A DNA stretch of 33,723 nt from a virus: the IMG/VR virus record IMGVR_UViG_3300008952_000167, positions 1 to 33,723 of that record. One strand, 5' to 3'. A program made the position numbers and the translations under genes. Under the pieces are notes generated by a model. That model was not told the DNA's origin, ran no database searches, and saw nothing but the letters and a program-made list of their open reading frames with translations. Positions 1 through 7,325 of this stretch are shown one piece after another. Numbering within the stretch: the stretch's first letter is position 1; each line of letters opens with the position of its first letter.

Positions 1-556
1 CTTCTATTTCTTTGATCATTCTTTCAAGATGTTCTTTATGTTCTTGCATTTTAGTGTCTTGCATATGATTGTAAGAATCTATATGTGCTAACATTTCATC
101 TTGCATTACATCCTTTTTTCTATTTTCGGCAATCATTTCATCTTGTTCTTCAGTTAATGATAGCAGCTCTCTTAATTTTCTTGATTGTTCTGCATCAGTA
201 TCATAATGTACTTTCTCGCTGATCATTTTTTCCAATTTAACGTTTGCTATTCCATCGTTTGGAATAAATCTCCATATATATCCACGACCATTAACAATTC
301 CAAAAATTGTTTGGGTTACTCCAATTTTAACTATGGTTGCTGGACAATCGTCCAGATATACCATATCTCCTTCTTGAAAATGTGGATCTAATTTGAAAGC
401 TAAACCGTGGGCCAAATTAGTAGCAAAGTCCTTGAACCACAAAAACACTACTACAGATATTAATATTCCAATCCATGGCAGGATTAAATCTGTCATTTCT
501 GGTATTAATACTGATAACTGTTGTGCTTGTTGTTCAAGAACTGCTGCTTCATCCAT
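1..556 (-). CDS. MscS-like membrane protein with coiled-coil tail (3' end beyond window)
   Basis: I translated this by eye from the ATG at 556; 185 codons are visible and the frame is open to the window edge. Residues about 22-45 form one hydrophobic membrane helix. Residues about 42-108 resemble the pore-lining helix and beta domain of MscS: the order of NLA-x-G, F-x-x-GD-x-V, a V-x-x-I-G turn, a T, a G and IPN-x-x-I matches E. coli MscS closely. Residues about 115-185 are charged, helical and probably coiled-coil. MscS normally has three membrane helices and a C-terminal vestibule; here only the pore helix and beta domain are recognisable. It is the last visible gene of the leftward tail block and its ATG overlaps the previous stop (TAATG), so it is probably translated with the baseplate genes. 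A role as a channel is inference. Confidence 0.75.
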   Translation of the reverse strand, partial: MDEAAVLEQQAQQLSVLIPEMTDLILPWIGILISVVVFLWFKDFATNLAHGLAFKLDPHFQEGDMVYLDDCPATIVKIGVTQTIFGIVNGRGYIWRFIPNDGIANVKLEKMISEKVHYDTDAEQSRKLRELLSLTEEQDEMIAENRKKDVMQDEMLAHIDSYNHMQDTKMQEHKEHLERMIKEIE

Positions 557-744
557 TAAATCTTATTCCTTCTTTTTTCTTCTTCTATGCGATCATTTTC
601 TTCTTTAATATGTGCTGATAGCAATTGAGTATATATTTCTAATTCATATGGCATCATATTCTCTATTTCTGTTAAACTATATTTATGATGTTGCATCATT
701 GCAAAGTTTAATGTATAATAGTTTTGAAGATTGTTATGACCCAT
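556..744 (-). CDS. Small gp51-like baseplate hub assembly protein (tentative)
   Basis: A 62-residue, mostly helical, acidic-then-basic protein. Its centre has the pattern L-T-E-I-E-x-M-M-P-Y-E, then a helix ending in a run of E, R and K. Short proteins with this pattern directly follow gp26 in marine T4-like phages and are often labelled gp51, the catalyst of hub assembly. T4 gp51 itself is about four times longer, so the name rests mainly on position. The gene begins two bases after the gp26 stop and its TAA overlaps the next ATG by one base, indicating translational coupling on both sides. A tail-assembly chaperone function would also fit. Confidence 0.55.
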   Translation of the reverse strand: MGHNNLQNYYTLNFAMMQHHKYSLTEIENMMPYELEIYTQLLSAHIKEENDRIEEEKRRNKI

Positions 745-746
745 AG

Positions 747-1460
747 CTATGCGAAAAAATTTTGTAGGCCCTCCACTGGTAATTTTTCTTTATGTCCACA
801 TGCCTGACATACATAATCTAATTCGTATGATAGTTTCGGCATAGTATCAAAGAATTCTCTTACTTCATTAAATTGTGCCTGCGTTAGGCTTTCAAAAAAA
901 TCAGATTTTTCTTCCTCATTATAATCATCTAGTCTGTATGTTTCTGTTGTATCATATACACAATCTACACAATTTTCTATAATTTTAAATATTCCTTCTA
1001 CGTTATTTTCATCTATGTCTTGACCTTGCAATTCATTCATCATTTCTACTTTGGGGTATCTCATTATGAGACCAACATCATCAGATAGTTTTATTTCAGT
1101 TTTATGATTTTCTCCTTTTTCTACTTTTACTTGATCTAATGGAATTACAAATTGATTTACAGTTTCACATTCAGGACATGCAAATCCTATTTCTGATTGT
1201 TCTCCAACAGATTTTGCTCTTAGATTTAGAAAAATGTATTCCATATCAAACATTGGCAATTGATCTACATCTATATCTTCTGTGACACAATTGTTAATGA
1301 TTTGTTTGGTTGCATTTACCATATCACGTTCTTCATTTGATTCCATTGCCATTAAAAGAATTTTTTCTTCTTTGACTAGGAAAGGTCTATAGTTTAAAGT
1401 TTGTCCTGTTGATTCTAATGTTAGTTCATAAGTAGGACTTACTAGTTTTGGTAATGCCAT
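747..1460 (-). CDS. 26: Baseplate hub subunit gp26-like
   Basis: A 237-residue protein whose N-terminus (residues 1-45) carries the typical gp26 signature of a proline-rich start, Y-R-P-F-L-V-K-E-E-K and L-L-M-A-M-E-S. T4 gp26 is about 208 residues. In T4 this protein belongs to the central baseplate hub assembly. Four cysteines form two CxxC pairs at C95/C98 and C218/C221, which look like the two halves of a zinc ribbon brought together in the fold; a third CxxC lies at 164-167. It sits between the gp54-like gene and the small gp51-like gene, in the same order class as T4 26-51. A ribosome site (AAAGGAG) precedes the ATG. Confidence 0.85.
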   Translation of the reverse strand: MALPKLVSPTYELTLESTGQTLNYRPFLVKEEKILLMAMESNEERDMVNATKQIINNCVTEDIDVDQLPMFDMEYIFLNLRAKSVGEQSEIGFACPECETVNQFVIPLDQVKVEKGENHKTEIKLSDDVGLIMRYPKVEMMNELQGQDIDENNVEGIFKIIENCVDCVYDTTETYRLDDYNEEEKSDFFESLTQAQFNEVREFFDTMPKLSYELDYVCQACGHKEKLPVEGLQNFFA

Positions 1461-1475
1461 AATATAATACTCCTT

Positions 1476-2177
1476 TTACATACTTGGTGCGCCTTTGAAG
1501 GCGTATTGATCATAAGTTAATGTTGTAGAGAAGGTTTGTAAACCTTCGTTGTCAAAATTAAGTGTTATTTCACTTAAACTTATTGGAAAAGCGTCTTTTA
1601 CATCTATAGTTCCTATTCTATATCCACTGTGGCTATCGGGTTCGCTTCTTGTTTTGTTGTTACCTAGATCTGTGTGTGTGGGGTTGTTATAACCTACATC
1701 TTGTGCATTTGTTAATATATGTATTTCTACTCTTGATTTGTAATCTGCATGCCATCCTATAGTATGAGTATCTGAGTGTTCTACCATATTTATCCAGGAT
1801 TCAAAGAATTTTCTTTCAAACATTTTATCATTTGTTATTAGTATTTCTAATTCTAAATCTCCATGACTTGATTCATATGGAAATTTTCCCACAGGTCCAT
1901 AGGCAGAGAAATCGGAGGTTGAAATATCTTTAGATGGTATACTTGCAGAACGACAAAAGAATCTTAAATTTTCATTCCAACTTGTTTCAAATGATTCATT
2001 CCATCTAGGTTTATGTTCTGATTCACTCATTAAGGCTCCTAGAAGTTCTTTAAATTTATTTCCATCGCTACTACCTTGCTTCCAAGAAGGATATATTCTA
2101 ACATCAAAGTGATTGCCATGATTTATTCCGTGTGATTTATTCAATCTTGCGGCGAAGTCGTTTATGCTAAATCCCAT
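1476..2177 (-). CDS. 54: Baseplate tail-tube initiator gp54-like (tail-tube fold)
   Basis: A 233-residue protein of the tail-tube family. The N-terminus (F-A-A-R-L-N ... N-H-F-D-V) resembles the start of gp54 and gp19. The centre (residues about 75-105) has the 'C-x-x-A-S-I-P' strand followed by the G-x-F-P-Y-E strand, and the C-terminus ends with P-I-S-L-S-E-I-T-L ... T-F-S-T-T-L-T-Y, the usual end of a tube-subunit fold. T4 gp54 is about 320 residues and gp19 about 163, so size is between them. Gene context with gp26 and gp48 favours gp54, the layer on which the tail tube polymerises. I start at 2177, not the in-frame ATG at 2192, because GGGAGG lies 7 bases upstream and the start overlaps the previous stop as TAATG. 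Confidence 0.72.
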   Translation of the reverse strand: MGFSINDFAARLNKSHGINHGNHFDVRIYPSWKQGSSDGNKFKELLGALMSESEHKPRWNESFETSWNENLRFFCRSASIPSKDISTSDFSAYGPVGKFPYESSHGDLELEILITNDKMFERKFFESWINMVEHSDTHTIGWHADYKSRVEIHILTNAQDVGYNNPTHTDLGNNKTRSEPDSHSGYRIGTIDVKDAFPISLSEITLNFDNEGLQTFSTTLTYDQYAFKGAPSM

Positions 2178-2728
2178 TATGCTTCCTCCCAAACTCGTTT
2201 TCTTCTAGCTTTTTTAAATCTATCAGCAGGTATCCAAACTGCTAAGTCCCAATCTTCTACTGCTAAATTTAAGAATCTGCTTTTAACATTTGACATTAAA
2301 TATGTTTTTACTGTTCTTTTCAATTCATTTAATGGTAAACGCCTGTGGACTCTATCCCATGTTATATTTATTCTTGTTCTATCTGACATATTATTATTTG
2401 TTAAATATTCTTTAAGTATTTCTAATATATCTGCTCTGGATTCTGGTCTTAAATAGTGTAGATTGAAGCCTGTAAATCCGTTTTTATTATATTCTAATGG
2501 TATGGTTAAAGGAAATGTATCATAGAATGATAGCGATTCTTTTAATTTTGGATCATATTGAAACATGTACATTCTTCCTAACATAGGCCTATTTACTAAT
2601 CTTTTTGTATCTGCTAGAAATCTGGATGGTGTTATATTTAGAGCTTGAGCCTGCTCTTGAAGCCATTCTTCTGATAGTTGTTGGGCTCTTTCTGCTCTAT
2701 TGCGTAATATTTGAAAAGGAGTATTCAT
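2177..2728 (-). CDS. Putative structural/assembly protein of unknown function (183 aa)
   Basis: I do not recognise a named T4 counterpart. The first 30 residues are helical and basic/acidic mixed. Residues about 47-95 carry a distinctive block: M-L-G-R-M-Y, then Y-D-P-K, then F-Y-D-T-F-P-L-x-I-P-L-E, then G-F-x-G-F-N-L-H-Y-L-R-P. The C-terminal third is rich in arginine, lysine and tryptophan, ending in a basic tail. Blocks like this occur, from memory, in hypothetical virion-region proteins of marine T4-like phages. It overlaps gp4 by four bases (ATGA) and the gp54-like gene by one, so it is made with head-completion and tube-base proteins. A role in head completion or tail-tube assembly is inference. 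Confidence 0.7.
   Translation of the reverse strand: MNTPFQILRNRAERAQQLSEEWLQEQAQALNITPSRFLADTKRLVNRPMLGRMYMFQYDPKLKESLSFYDTFPLTIPLEYNKNGFTGFNLHYLRPESRADILEILKEYLTNNNMSDRTRINITWDRVHRRLPLNELKRTVKTYLMSNVKSRFLNLAVEDWDLAVWIPADRFKKARRKRVWEEA
2185..2190 (-). promoter_or_regulatory. Ribosome binding site GGGAGG deciding the gp54-like start
   Basis: GGGAGG on the minus strand lies 7 bases before the ATG at 2177. It supports that start over the upstream in-frame ATG at 2192, which would place this site inside the coding region. Confidence 0.7.
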
Positions 2729-3168
2729 ATTTTAAACCTTTTTAGATTATTGTCTGTTAAAATTTGAAATGACCAACCATATCTATTACAAAATGCTTTT
2801 GCGGCTTTCCATTTATTGTTATTTATTTCTATTTCTGCCATTTCTCTTAAAAATTTTTTAGTTATTCGTTTAGGTGTTTTCTTTTTCTTGAATAAACTTT
2901 TTGGTTTTACTTCAAATATAAATTTTTTTTCTCCATCTTTAGTTTTTAATTTGGCATAAAAGTCAGGAAAATATTTATGTTTCTTTTTGTCTACTGTGGA
3001 ATAGTAGGGTATTATTATTTCTTCACTAGCCCATTCTAATACAGAAGGGTTTTTATCAAAAAGAATCATAAATTTCTTTTCTAGACCTGACCTGTGATAT
3101 ATCTTAGTATGGTCTCCTTTATATTTATAAATATTCTTAGGCACAAAATAGCCTGTATGATACTTCAT
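2725..3168 (-). CDS. 4: Head completion protein gp4 (gp50)-like, PD-(D/E)xK fold
   Basis: A 147-residue protein close to the T4 gp4 length (about 150). The opening H-T-G-Y-F-V-P-K-N with K-Y-x-G, then Y-R-S-G-L-E, L-E-W-x-S-E-E-I-I-I-P-Y-Y, and Y-F-P-D-F-Y are family hallmarks. Gp4 completes the DNA-filled head before tail joining. Catalytic-type residues of a PD-(D/E)xK nuclease are visible: E30, P68-D69 and E86-V-K88, an arrangement like that of TnsA. I start at the ATG at 3168 because the family consensus begins there; an in-frame TTG at 3207 would add 13 residues. A late-promoter core ends six bases upstream, so the transcript may have almost no leader. It heads the leftward block. Confidence 0.88.
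   Translation of the reverse strand: MKYHTGYFVPKNIYKYKGDHTKIYHRSGLEKKFMILFDKNPSVLEWASEEIIIPYYSTVDKKKHKYFPDFYAKLKTKDGEKKFIFEVKPKSLFKKKKTPKRITKKFLREMAEIEINNNKWKAAKAFCNRYGWSFQILTDNNLKRFKI
3126..3133 (+). promoter_or_regulatory. Late promoter core TATAAATA, rightward (gp48 block)
   Basis: A perfect TATAAATA on the plus strand, inside the palindrome ATATTTATAAATAT (3121-3134), which also gives TATAAATA on the minus strand (3129-3122). The expected start would be near 3139, giving gp48 a leader of about 57 bases. The promoter lies inside the opposite gp4 coding region. The CATAAATA at 3166-3173 is an alternative with a shorter leader. Confidence 0.5.
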
Positions 3169-3173
3169 AAATA

Positions 3174-3181
3174 TATTTATA
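3174..3181 (-). promoter_or_regulatory. Late promoter core TATAAATA, leftward (gp4 block)
   Basis: A perfect TATAAATA on the minus strand, inside the 14-base palindrome ATAAATATATTTAT (3167-3180) plus the next base. The T4 late core spans about -13 to -6, which would put the transcript start at or next to the gp4 ATG at 3168. The match to the T4 gp55-dependent core is seen; use as a promoter is inferred. On the plus strand the same palindrome reads CATAAATA, one mismatch from consensus. Confidence 0.5.
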
Positions 3182-3183
3182 AA

Positions 3184-3189
3184 AGGAGG
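3184..3189 (+). promoter_or_regulatory. Ribosome binding site AGGAGG deciding the gp48 start
   Basis: AGGAGG lies 6 bases before the ATG at 3196. It is the strongest ribosome site in the region and shows that gp48 starts here and not at the in-frame ATG 102 bases upstream, which would run through the divergent promoter region. Confidence 0.85.
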
Positions 3190-3195
3190 AATTTT

Positions 3196-4314
3196 ATGTT
3201 TTTGCAATTACCTTTACTTTTATCTATGTCTCCAGAGGAGGAGATTGCTGCTACTGTTGCACAAGAAATAGAAAACGCTAATAAAAGGGTTTGGGCAGAA
3301 GCAGTAAGAGGTCCATTAAGAGAAATAAACGAAAAGATTGCAGCGAATAGAACTACTAGACTTCGTGCGTATACAGCTTCAGGTAATAAAGTTAATTCAT
3401 TACTTGCTCCAAATGTTGATGAAGCTCCTAATCAACTTAGAATAACTCCGTATGGAGAAGATAAGGACCAAATAGATAGACAAAAATTTATTGTTGGTAT
3501 GTTAGGTAATAAAGGCGATAAATTAGAGTTGACGATTAAAGATAAGAATGGAAACGATGTTACAGTTGATAAGAAAAATTGGAAAAATAAAATATTAAAT
3601 TTTATTACACCTGCTGTTCCTAAATCTGTAAAGGGCGGATCTATGTATTTTCCAGCTCCTGAATTACAAACTACATATAACTTTTCTTGGGAGCAAGATC
3701 AAAATAAAGCTGTTGCAAAATTAGCAGAGATAGGATCATTTACTGATGCTGTTAAGGGTTTGAGTGAAGGTGGAGGAGTAGGATCTATAGCTGGTTTAGT
3801 TGCTTCTATGTCAAAAGATAATCCAGATCTTATTTCACAAACATTATATGGTAATAATAGAGTTGCTTTTAATGAACCAGTCCAACAATATTTTAAAGGA
3901 ATAGATGTGAGAACGTTTAGTTTTACTTGGAAGTTTATTCCTAAGGATAAGAGAGAGTGGACTACTGTACAAGAAATAATAACAAGACTTAATCAGTATT
4001 CCCATCCAGAGGTTATGACTGGTGCTAATTCTAAATTTTATAGGTATCCTGCAGAATTTGGTTTAGAATATTTGTTTTATAAGGATGGTAAACTTAAGGA
4101 AAATAGGAATTTGCCTAGAATAGGAAGATGTGTTTGTACTAGTGTTGATGTTAATTATGCTCCAAATAGATTAGTTACACATGAAGATGGAGAACCAATT
4201 GAGATAGATCTTTCTTTAGCATTTACAGAAATAGAAAAGTTGGAAAGAAAACAATTTGAGCCTTACCATCCACATCGTAAAGATAAAGAAACAACAGCAT
4301 CTGGAACTTTTTAG
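3196..4314 (+). CDS. 48: Baseplate tail-tube cap gp48-like
   Basis: A 372-residue protein (T4 gp48 is about 364). With gp54 it forms the tube layers that join the baseplate hub to the tail tube. The second half shows the tube-like strand patterns: Y-F-P-A-P-E-L, the stretch V-A-F-N-E-P-V-Q-Q-Y-F-K-G-I-D-V-R-T-F-S-F, then F-x-P-K-D-K-x-E, and the end pattern C-V-x-T-S-V-D-V-N-Y-A-P ... P-I-E-I-D-L-S-L-A-F-T-E, typical of gp48 in T4-like phages. The N-terminal half is glycine-, alanine- and charge-rich. It is the first gene of the rightward block, with a strong ribosome site, and is followed 8 bases later by the gp53-like gene. Confidence 0.85.
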   Translation: MFLQLPLLLSMSPEEEIAATVAQEIENANKRVWAEAVRGPLREINEKIAANRTTRLRAYTASGNKVNSLLAPNVDEAPNQLRITPYGEDKDQIDRQKFIVGMLGNKGDKLELTIKDKNGNDVTVDKKNWKNKILNFITPAVPKSVKGGSMYFPAPELQTTYNFSWEQDQNKAVAKLAEIGSFTDAVKGLSEGGGVGSIAGLVASMSKDNPDLISQTLYGNNRVAFNEPVQQYFKGIDVRTFSFTWKFIPKDKREWTTVQEIITRLNQYSHPEVMTGANSKFYRYPAEFGLEYLFYKDGKLKENRNLPRIGRCVCTSVDVNYAPNRLVTHEDGEPIEIDLSLAFTEIEKLERKQFEPYHPHRKDKETTASGTF

Positions 4315-4322
4315 GGGGAATT

Positions 4323-5912
4323 ATGCCATTTCAATATTATCCTAAAATCAATTATAAGTTAAATAATAAAACATATCCTGTCACAGATATTTTAAAAAGA
4401 ATAAGAGGAAAACCTTCTACTATAACACCATTACATTATGAACAGGATATGATAGATAGCAATTTACGACCGGATAATGTTGCTTCGATGTTGTATAATA
4501 ATTCATATTATGATTGGGTTGTTATGCAATCTAGTAAAGTTGTTAATCCATCTAGTGATTGGCCGATTAATTCTCAAGTATTTTCTGATTATATAGAGCA
4601 AAAATATCCAGATGAAGTTATAGTGTTGGATGATAATTTCTTTTCACAACAAAAGATAATTACAGAGATGGAACAATTTCAAATGGAAACAAAAAATATT
4701 TTAAAGGTTAACTCATTTAAATCTTCTTTAAATAAGTTTTATATTCATACTATTCCGCATAAGACTTCTATTACTGATTCTTTTTGGGATCTTGATAATG
4801 ATGGGGATGGTAATATATATTCTAAGAGATTAAATTCCTTTTTGTTGTTTTTAAATTATATGCATGATGATTGGTTTGATTATATAGATGTATTTAAAAA
4901 TGAGATGGAGATTGCATATGCAGAAATTACATCTAGCAATATTGTATTTTTTAAGAGAGAGTTAGATAGATTCATACAATTTTTGATTCTTACTGTTGGT
5001 CAATATAGTAGTTATATAGGAAATAATACTTTTTTTATTGGAGGGGAGATTGTTAGAGGATCCACTACGGGATCTACAGCAATAGTTAAGTCGTTTAATC
5101 CTAACACATTGGAGCTTATTATTGAAGATAGAAGTTCAGATTTTGAAGAAGGTGAAACTATTAGAGGCTTAGAGTCTAAATCATCTTTTGATTATGTTGG
5201 AGATAATTTAAAAAAGGAATATTTAGCATCATATAATAATAAATCATCTGGTTCTATTTCTGAATTGAATTATTATTCTTTTACATTTAGTCCTATTGCT
5301 TCTTTATTATTAGAAGAAAATGAAAAATGTGTTTTTGGTAATAATGATTATTTTGAAATTGATACTATATATGCACCAGATTCTAGTGGAGTTAGTAAAT
5401 TAAAGTATAAGGATGGATTATCGGCTTTGCCTAGTGTTGGTACTGTTTTTACTGGTTTGAGTTCTAATATGTCTGTAGAAGTTGTTTCTATTTCTATTTC
5501 AGGATTCATTGATTATAAAAATATTGCCATTCAGAATTCTGATTCGGTTATAGTATCAGATATTACTACTTCAAATGCAGCAGCAGTAGAATCTTTTGAT
5601 ACATCTATTAAATCTTATGGTGCGATTAGAGACACAAATGGAACATTTCATATTTTAGATATTAATGATGTTGATTCTTTAGTAGATTTAGAAACACCTG
5701 TGTTGTCTAAGATAGGAAAAACATATGGACTTTTAAGTTCTGTTGTTTTATATGAAACTGTTTCCAGTCAATCAGAAATATTTGTTATTGAAAATAAAAG
5801 TTATTTACAGTATGAAATAGACAAAAACGAAGAAAATCAATTAATAACATATTTAAAACCAGAAGTAGTGGATAATTATGTGCAGGAATTTATAAATTTG
5901 ATAGGAAGTTGA
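4323..5912 (+). CDS. 53: Baseplate wedge protein gp53-like, extended
   Basis: A 529-residue protein; T4 gp53 is about 196. Residues 1-100 match the gp53 wedge pattern: an N-terminal Y-P-x-I, then R-P-D-N-V-A-x-M-L-Y-N-N-S-Y-Y-D-W-V-V-M, a W-P segment and Y-I-E-x-K-Y-P. Gp53 locks wedges onto the hub. The added C-terminal two thirds is beta-rich. Residues 156-165 carry the calcium-loop-like string DLDNDGDGNI. Residues about 237-290 form a G-S-T-T-G-S-T-A-I-V module followed by an F-E-x-G-E-x-I-x-G strand, also seen in the gp7-like protein. The ribosome site is GGGGG/GGGGA just before the ATG. The gene ends one base before the gp27-like start. Confidence 0.78.
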   Translation: MPFQYYPKINYKLNNKTYPVTDILKRIRGKPSTITPLHYEQDMIDSNLRPDNVASMLYNNSYYDWVVMQSSKVVNPSSDWPINSQVFSDYIEQKYPDEVIVLDDNFFSQQKIITEMEQFQMETKNILKVNSFKSSLNKFYIHTIPHKTSITDSFWDLDNDGDGNIYSKRLNSFLLFLNYMHDDWFDYIDVFKNEMEIAYAEITSSNIVFFKRELDRFIQFLILTVGQYSSYIGNNTFFIGGEIVRGSTTGSTAIVKSFNPNTLELIIEDRSSDFEEGETIRGLESKSSFDYVGDNLKKEYLASYNNKSSGSISELNYYSFTFSPIASLLLEENEKCVFGNNDYFEIDTIYAPDSSGVSKLKYKDGLSALPSVGTVFTGLSSNMSVEVVSISISGFIDYKNIAIQNSDSVIVSDITTSNAAAVESFDTSIKSYGAIRDTNGTFHILDINDVDSLVDLETPVLSKIGKTYGLLSSVVLYETVSSQSEIFVIENKSYLQYEIDKNEENQLITYLKPEVVDNYVQEFINLIGS

Positions 5913-5913
5913 T

Positions 5914-7317
5914 ATGAATGAAATTAGAACAGGAACAGTTTCTATTCAATCAATAGAATTGATAAAAGATTATACTACAACACCAGTGTCCTTGAATAAT
6001 ATTTTTTTAGAGGTAAACTTATTTGAAGACATATATTCAGATTCTGTGTCTGGTAATATATTGGTTGCTGATACTAGTAATATCATTTCCAATTATCCTG
6101 TTAGAGGAACTGAATTTTTAAAAATTAGAATAATGAGTGATATTACTAGTATAATTGTAGATAAGATTTTTAGAATATATGAAATTAGTGAGAGAAGACA
6201 ACTTAGTCCTGGTCAAATAGTTTATATTATTAATTTTATATCTGTTGAAAAGATTATGAATTCTGATTTTATAATATCACAATCATTTCCCAGAACTACT
6301 ACTAGTAATGTAGTGAAAAGTGTATGGAAACAGTTTTTAGAGCATTATAATTCTAAACATGCAGTTGTTTATCCGACAACTCATTTACCTACGGCCAATT
6401 TAAATTATATTAATACATTTATTGGAGGACAAAATTCTTATGTTTCTAGTGATGAATCATTTGATGTGTTCAATAATAATAATATGTTTAATATCGAAGT
6501 TCAAAAAACAAAATATATATCAGATTTTATTATTCCTGGATGGTGTGTTTATTCTACCATTCATTGGTTAGCATCAAGATCTGTAGCTGAAAATAGAAGA
6601 GGATCTAATTTTTTATTTTTTGAAACACTAGAAGGTTTTAAGTTTGTTTCCTTAGAATCTTTGTTTGTTATCGGAAAAGAAAGAATAACCGTAGATAATA
6701 CTCGCATTTATAATTTTACTGGTATACCACAAACAGCAGATGAATTTCAAAATATGATGGGTCAGAGATATATTTCTTCATTTAATGTTGTACAAAGTCC
6801 TAATTTGATAGAGAATGTGAAGATGGGTATGTATTCTAGTAAAATGATACAACATGATTTGCTTAGAAGGAGTTATGATATTATTGAATTTGATTATAGA
6901 CAATCATATTTAGATAGTATTAATTATAAACATACATACAGGCATGTTTATCCACATGTTCATTTAAACGAAGAACCATTAGCTGAAGTAGACGTTTCTG
7001 TTAATAATTATGATTCTAGTTCTCATACTTTTTATCAGACAAAACCAGAGAATGATGATTATTCATATTTGTGGAAACAAAGTAGAATATCACAACTTCA
7101 ACAGTTAGAAAATATAAAATTGGAATTAACTATAGATGGATATATTGATATATATGCTGGACAAGTGATACAGGTAAATATTGGTGATGCCAGACGTGGA
7201 GGCAATAATGAATTAGATTCTTTATATTCTGGAAATTATATAATTACAGGATTAAGACATAAAATAGATAAAAATAAATATGAAGTAGTGATGGAAGTGT
7301 CTAAGGATTCGTTTTAG
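5914..7317 (+). CDS. 27: Baseplate central hub gp27-like
   Basis: A 467-residue protein (T4 gp27 is about 391). Residues about 28-75 hold the hub-domain signature: N-I-F-L-E-V-N-L-F-E-D-I-Y-S-D-S-V-S-G-N followed by D-T-S-N-I-I-S-N-Y-P-V-R-G-T-E and L-K-I-R. The C-terminus ends with a beta domain including I-Q-V-N-I-G-D and the stretch L-Y-S-G-N-Y-I-I-T-G-L-R-H-K-I, as in VgrG and gp27 hubs. Gp27 forms the trimer that holds the gp5 spike below the tube. It directly precedes the gp5-like gene, as expected for a hub and spike pair. The start is one base after the previous stop, with GGAAG as ribosome site. Confidence 0.82.
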   Translation: MNEIRTGTVSIQSIELIKDYTTTPVSLNNIFLEVNLFEDIYSDSVSGNILVADTSNIISNYPVRGTEFLKIRIMSDITSIIVDKIFRIYEISERRQLSPGQIVYIINFISVEKIMNSDFIISQSFPRTTTSNVVKSVWKQFLEHYNSKHAVVYPTTHLPTANLNYINTFIGGQNSYVSSDESFDVFNNNNMFNIEVQKTKYISDFIIPGWCVYSTIHWLASRSVAENRRGSNFLFFETLEGFKFVSLESLFVIGKERITVDNTRIYNFTGIPQTADEFQNMMGQRYISSFNVVQSPNLIENVKMGMYSSKMIQHDLLRRSYDIIEFDYRQSYLDSINYKHTYRHVYPHVHLNEEPLAEVDVSVNNYDSSSHTFYQTKPENDDYSYLWKQSRISQLQQLENIKLELTIDGYIDIYAGQVIQVNIGDARRGGNNELDSLYSGNYIITGLRHKIDKNKYEVVMEVSKDSF

Positions 7318-7325
7318 GAGTAAAT

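Noticed and set aside
185-608. Open frames on the plus strand (185-391 and 393-608)
   Set aside because: They lie opposite the MscS-like gene, have no ribosome site and encode no recognisable protein; the minus-strand frame is open to the window edge, is coupled to its neighbour and has family motifs.
2178-2192. In-frame ATG at 2192 for the gp54-like gene
   Set aside because: The ribosome site would lie inside the coding region; the ATG at 2177 has correct spacing and a TAATG overlap.
3094-3195. Longer N-terminus for the gp48-like protein
   Set aside because: The additional 34 codons pass through both promoter palindromes and the gp4 gene, and the strong AGGAGG sits directly before the ATG at 3196.
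3169-3207. TTG start 13 codons upstream for gp4
   Set aside because: The family consensus begins near the ATG at 3168, and the extension would overlap the gp48 start and its ribosome site.
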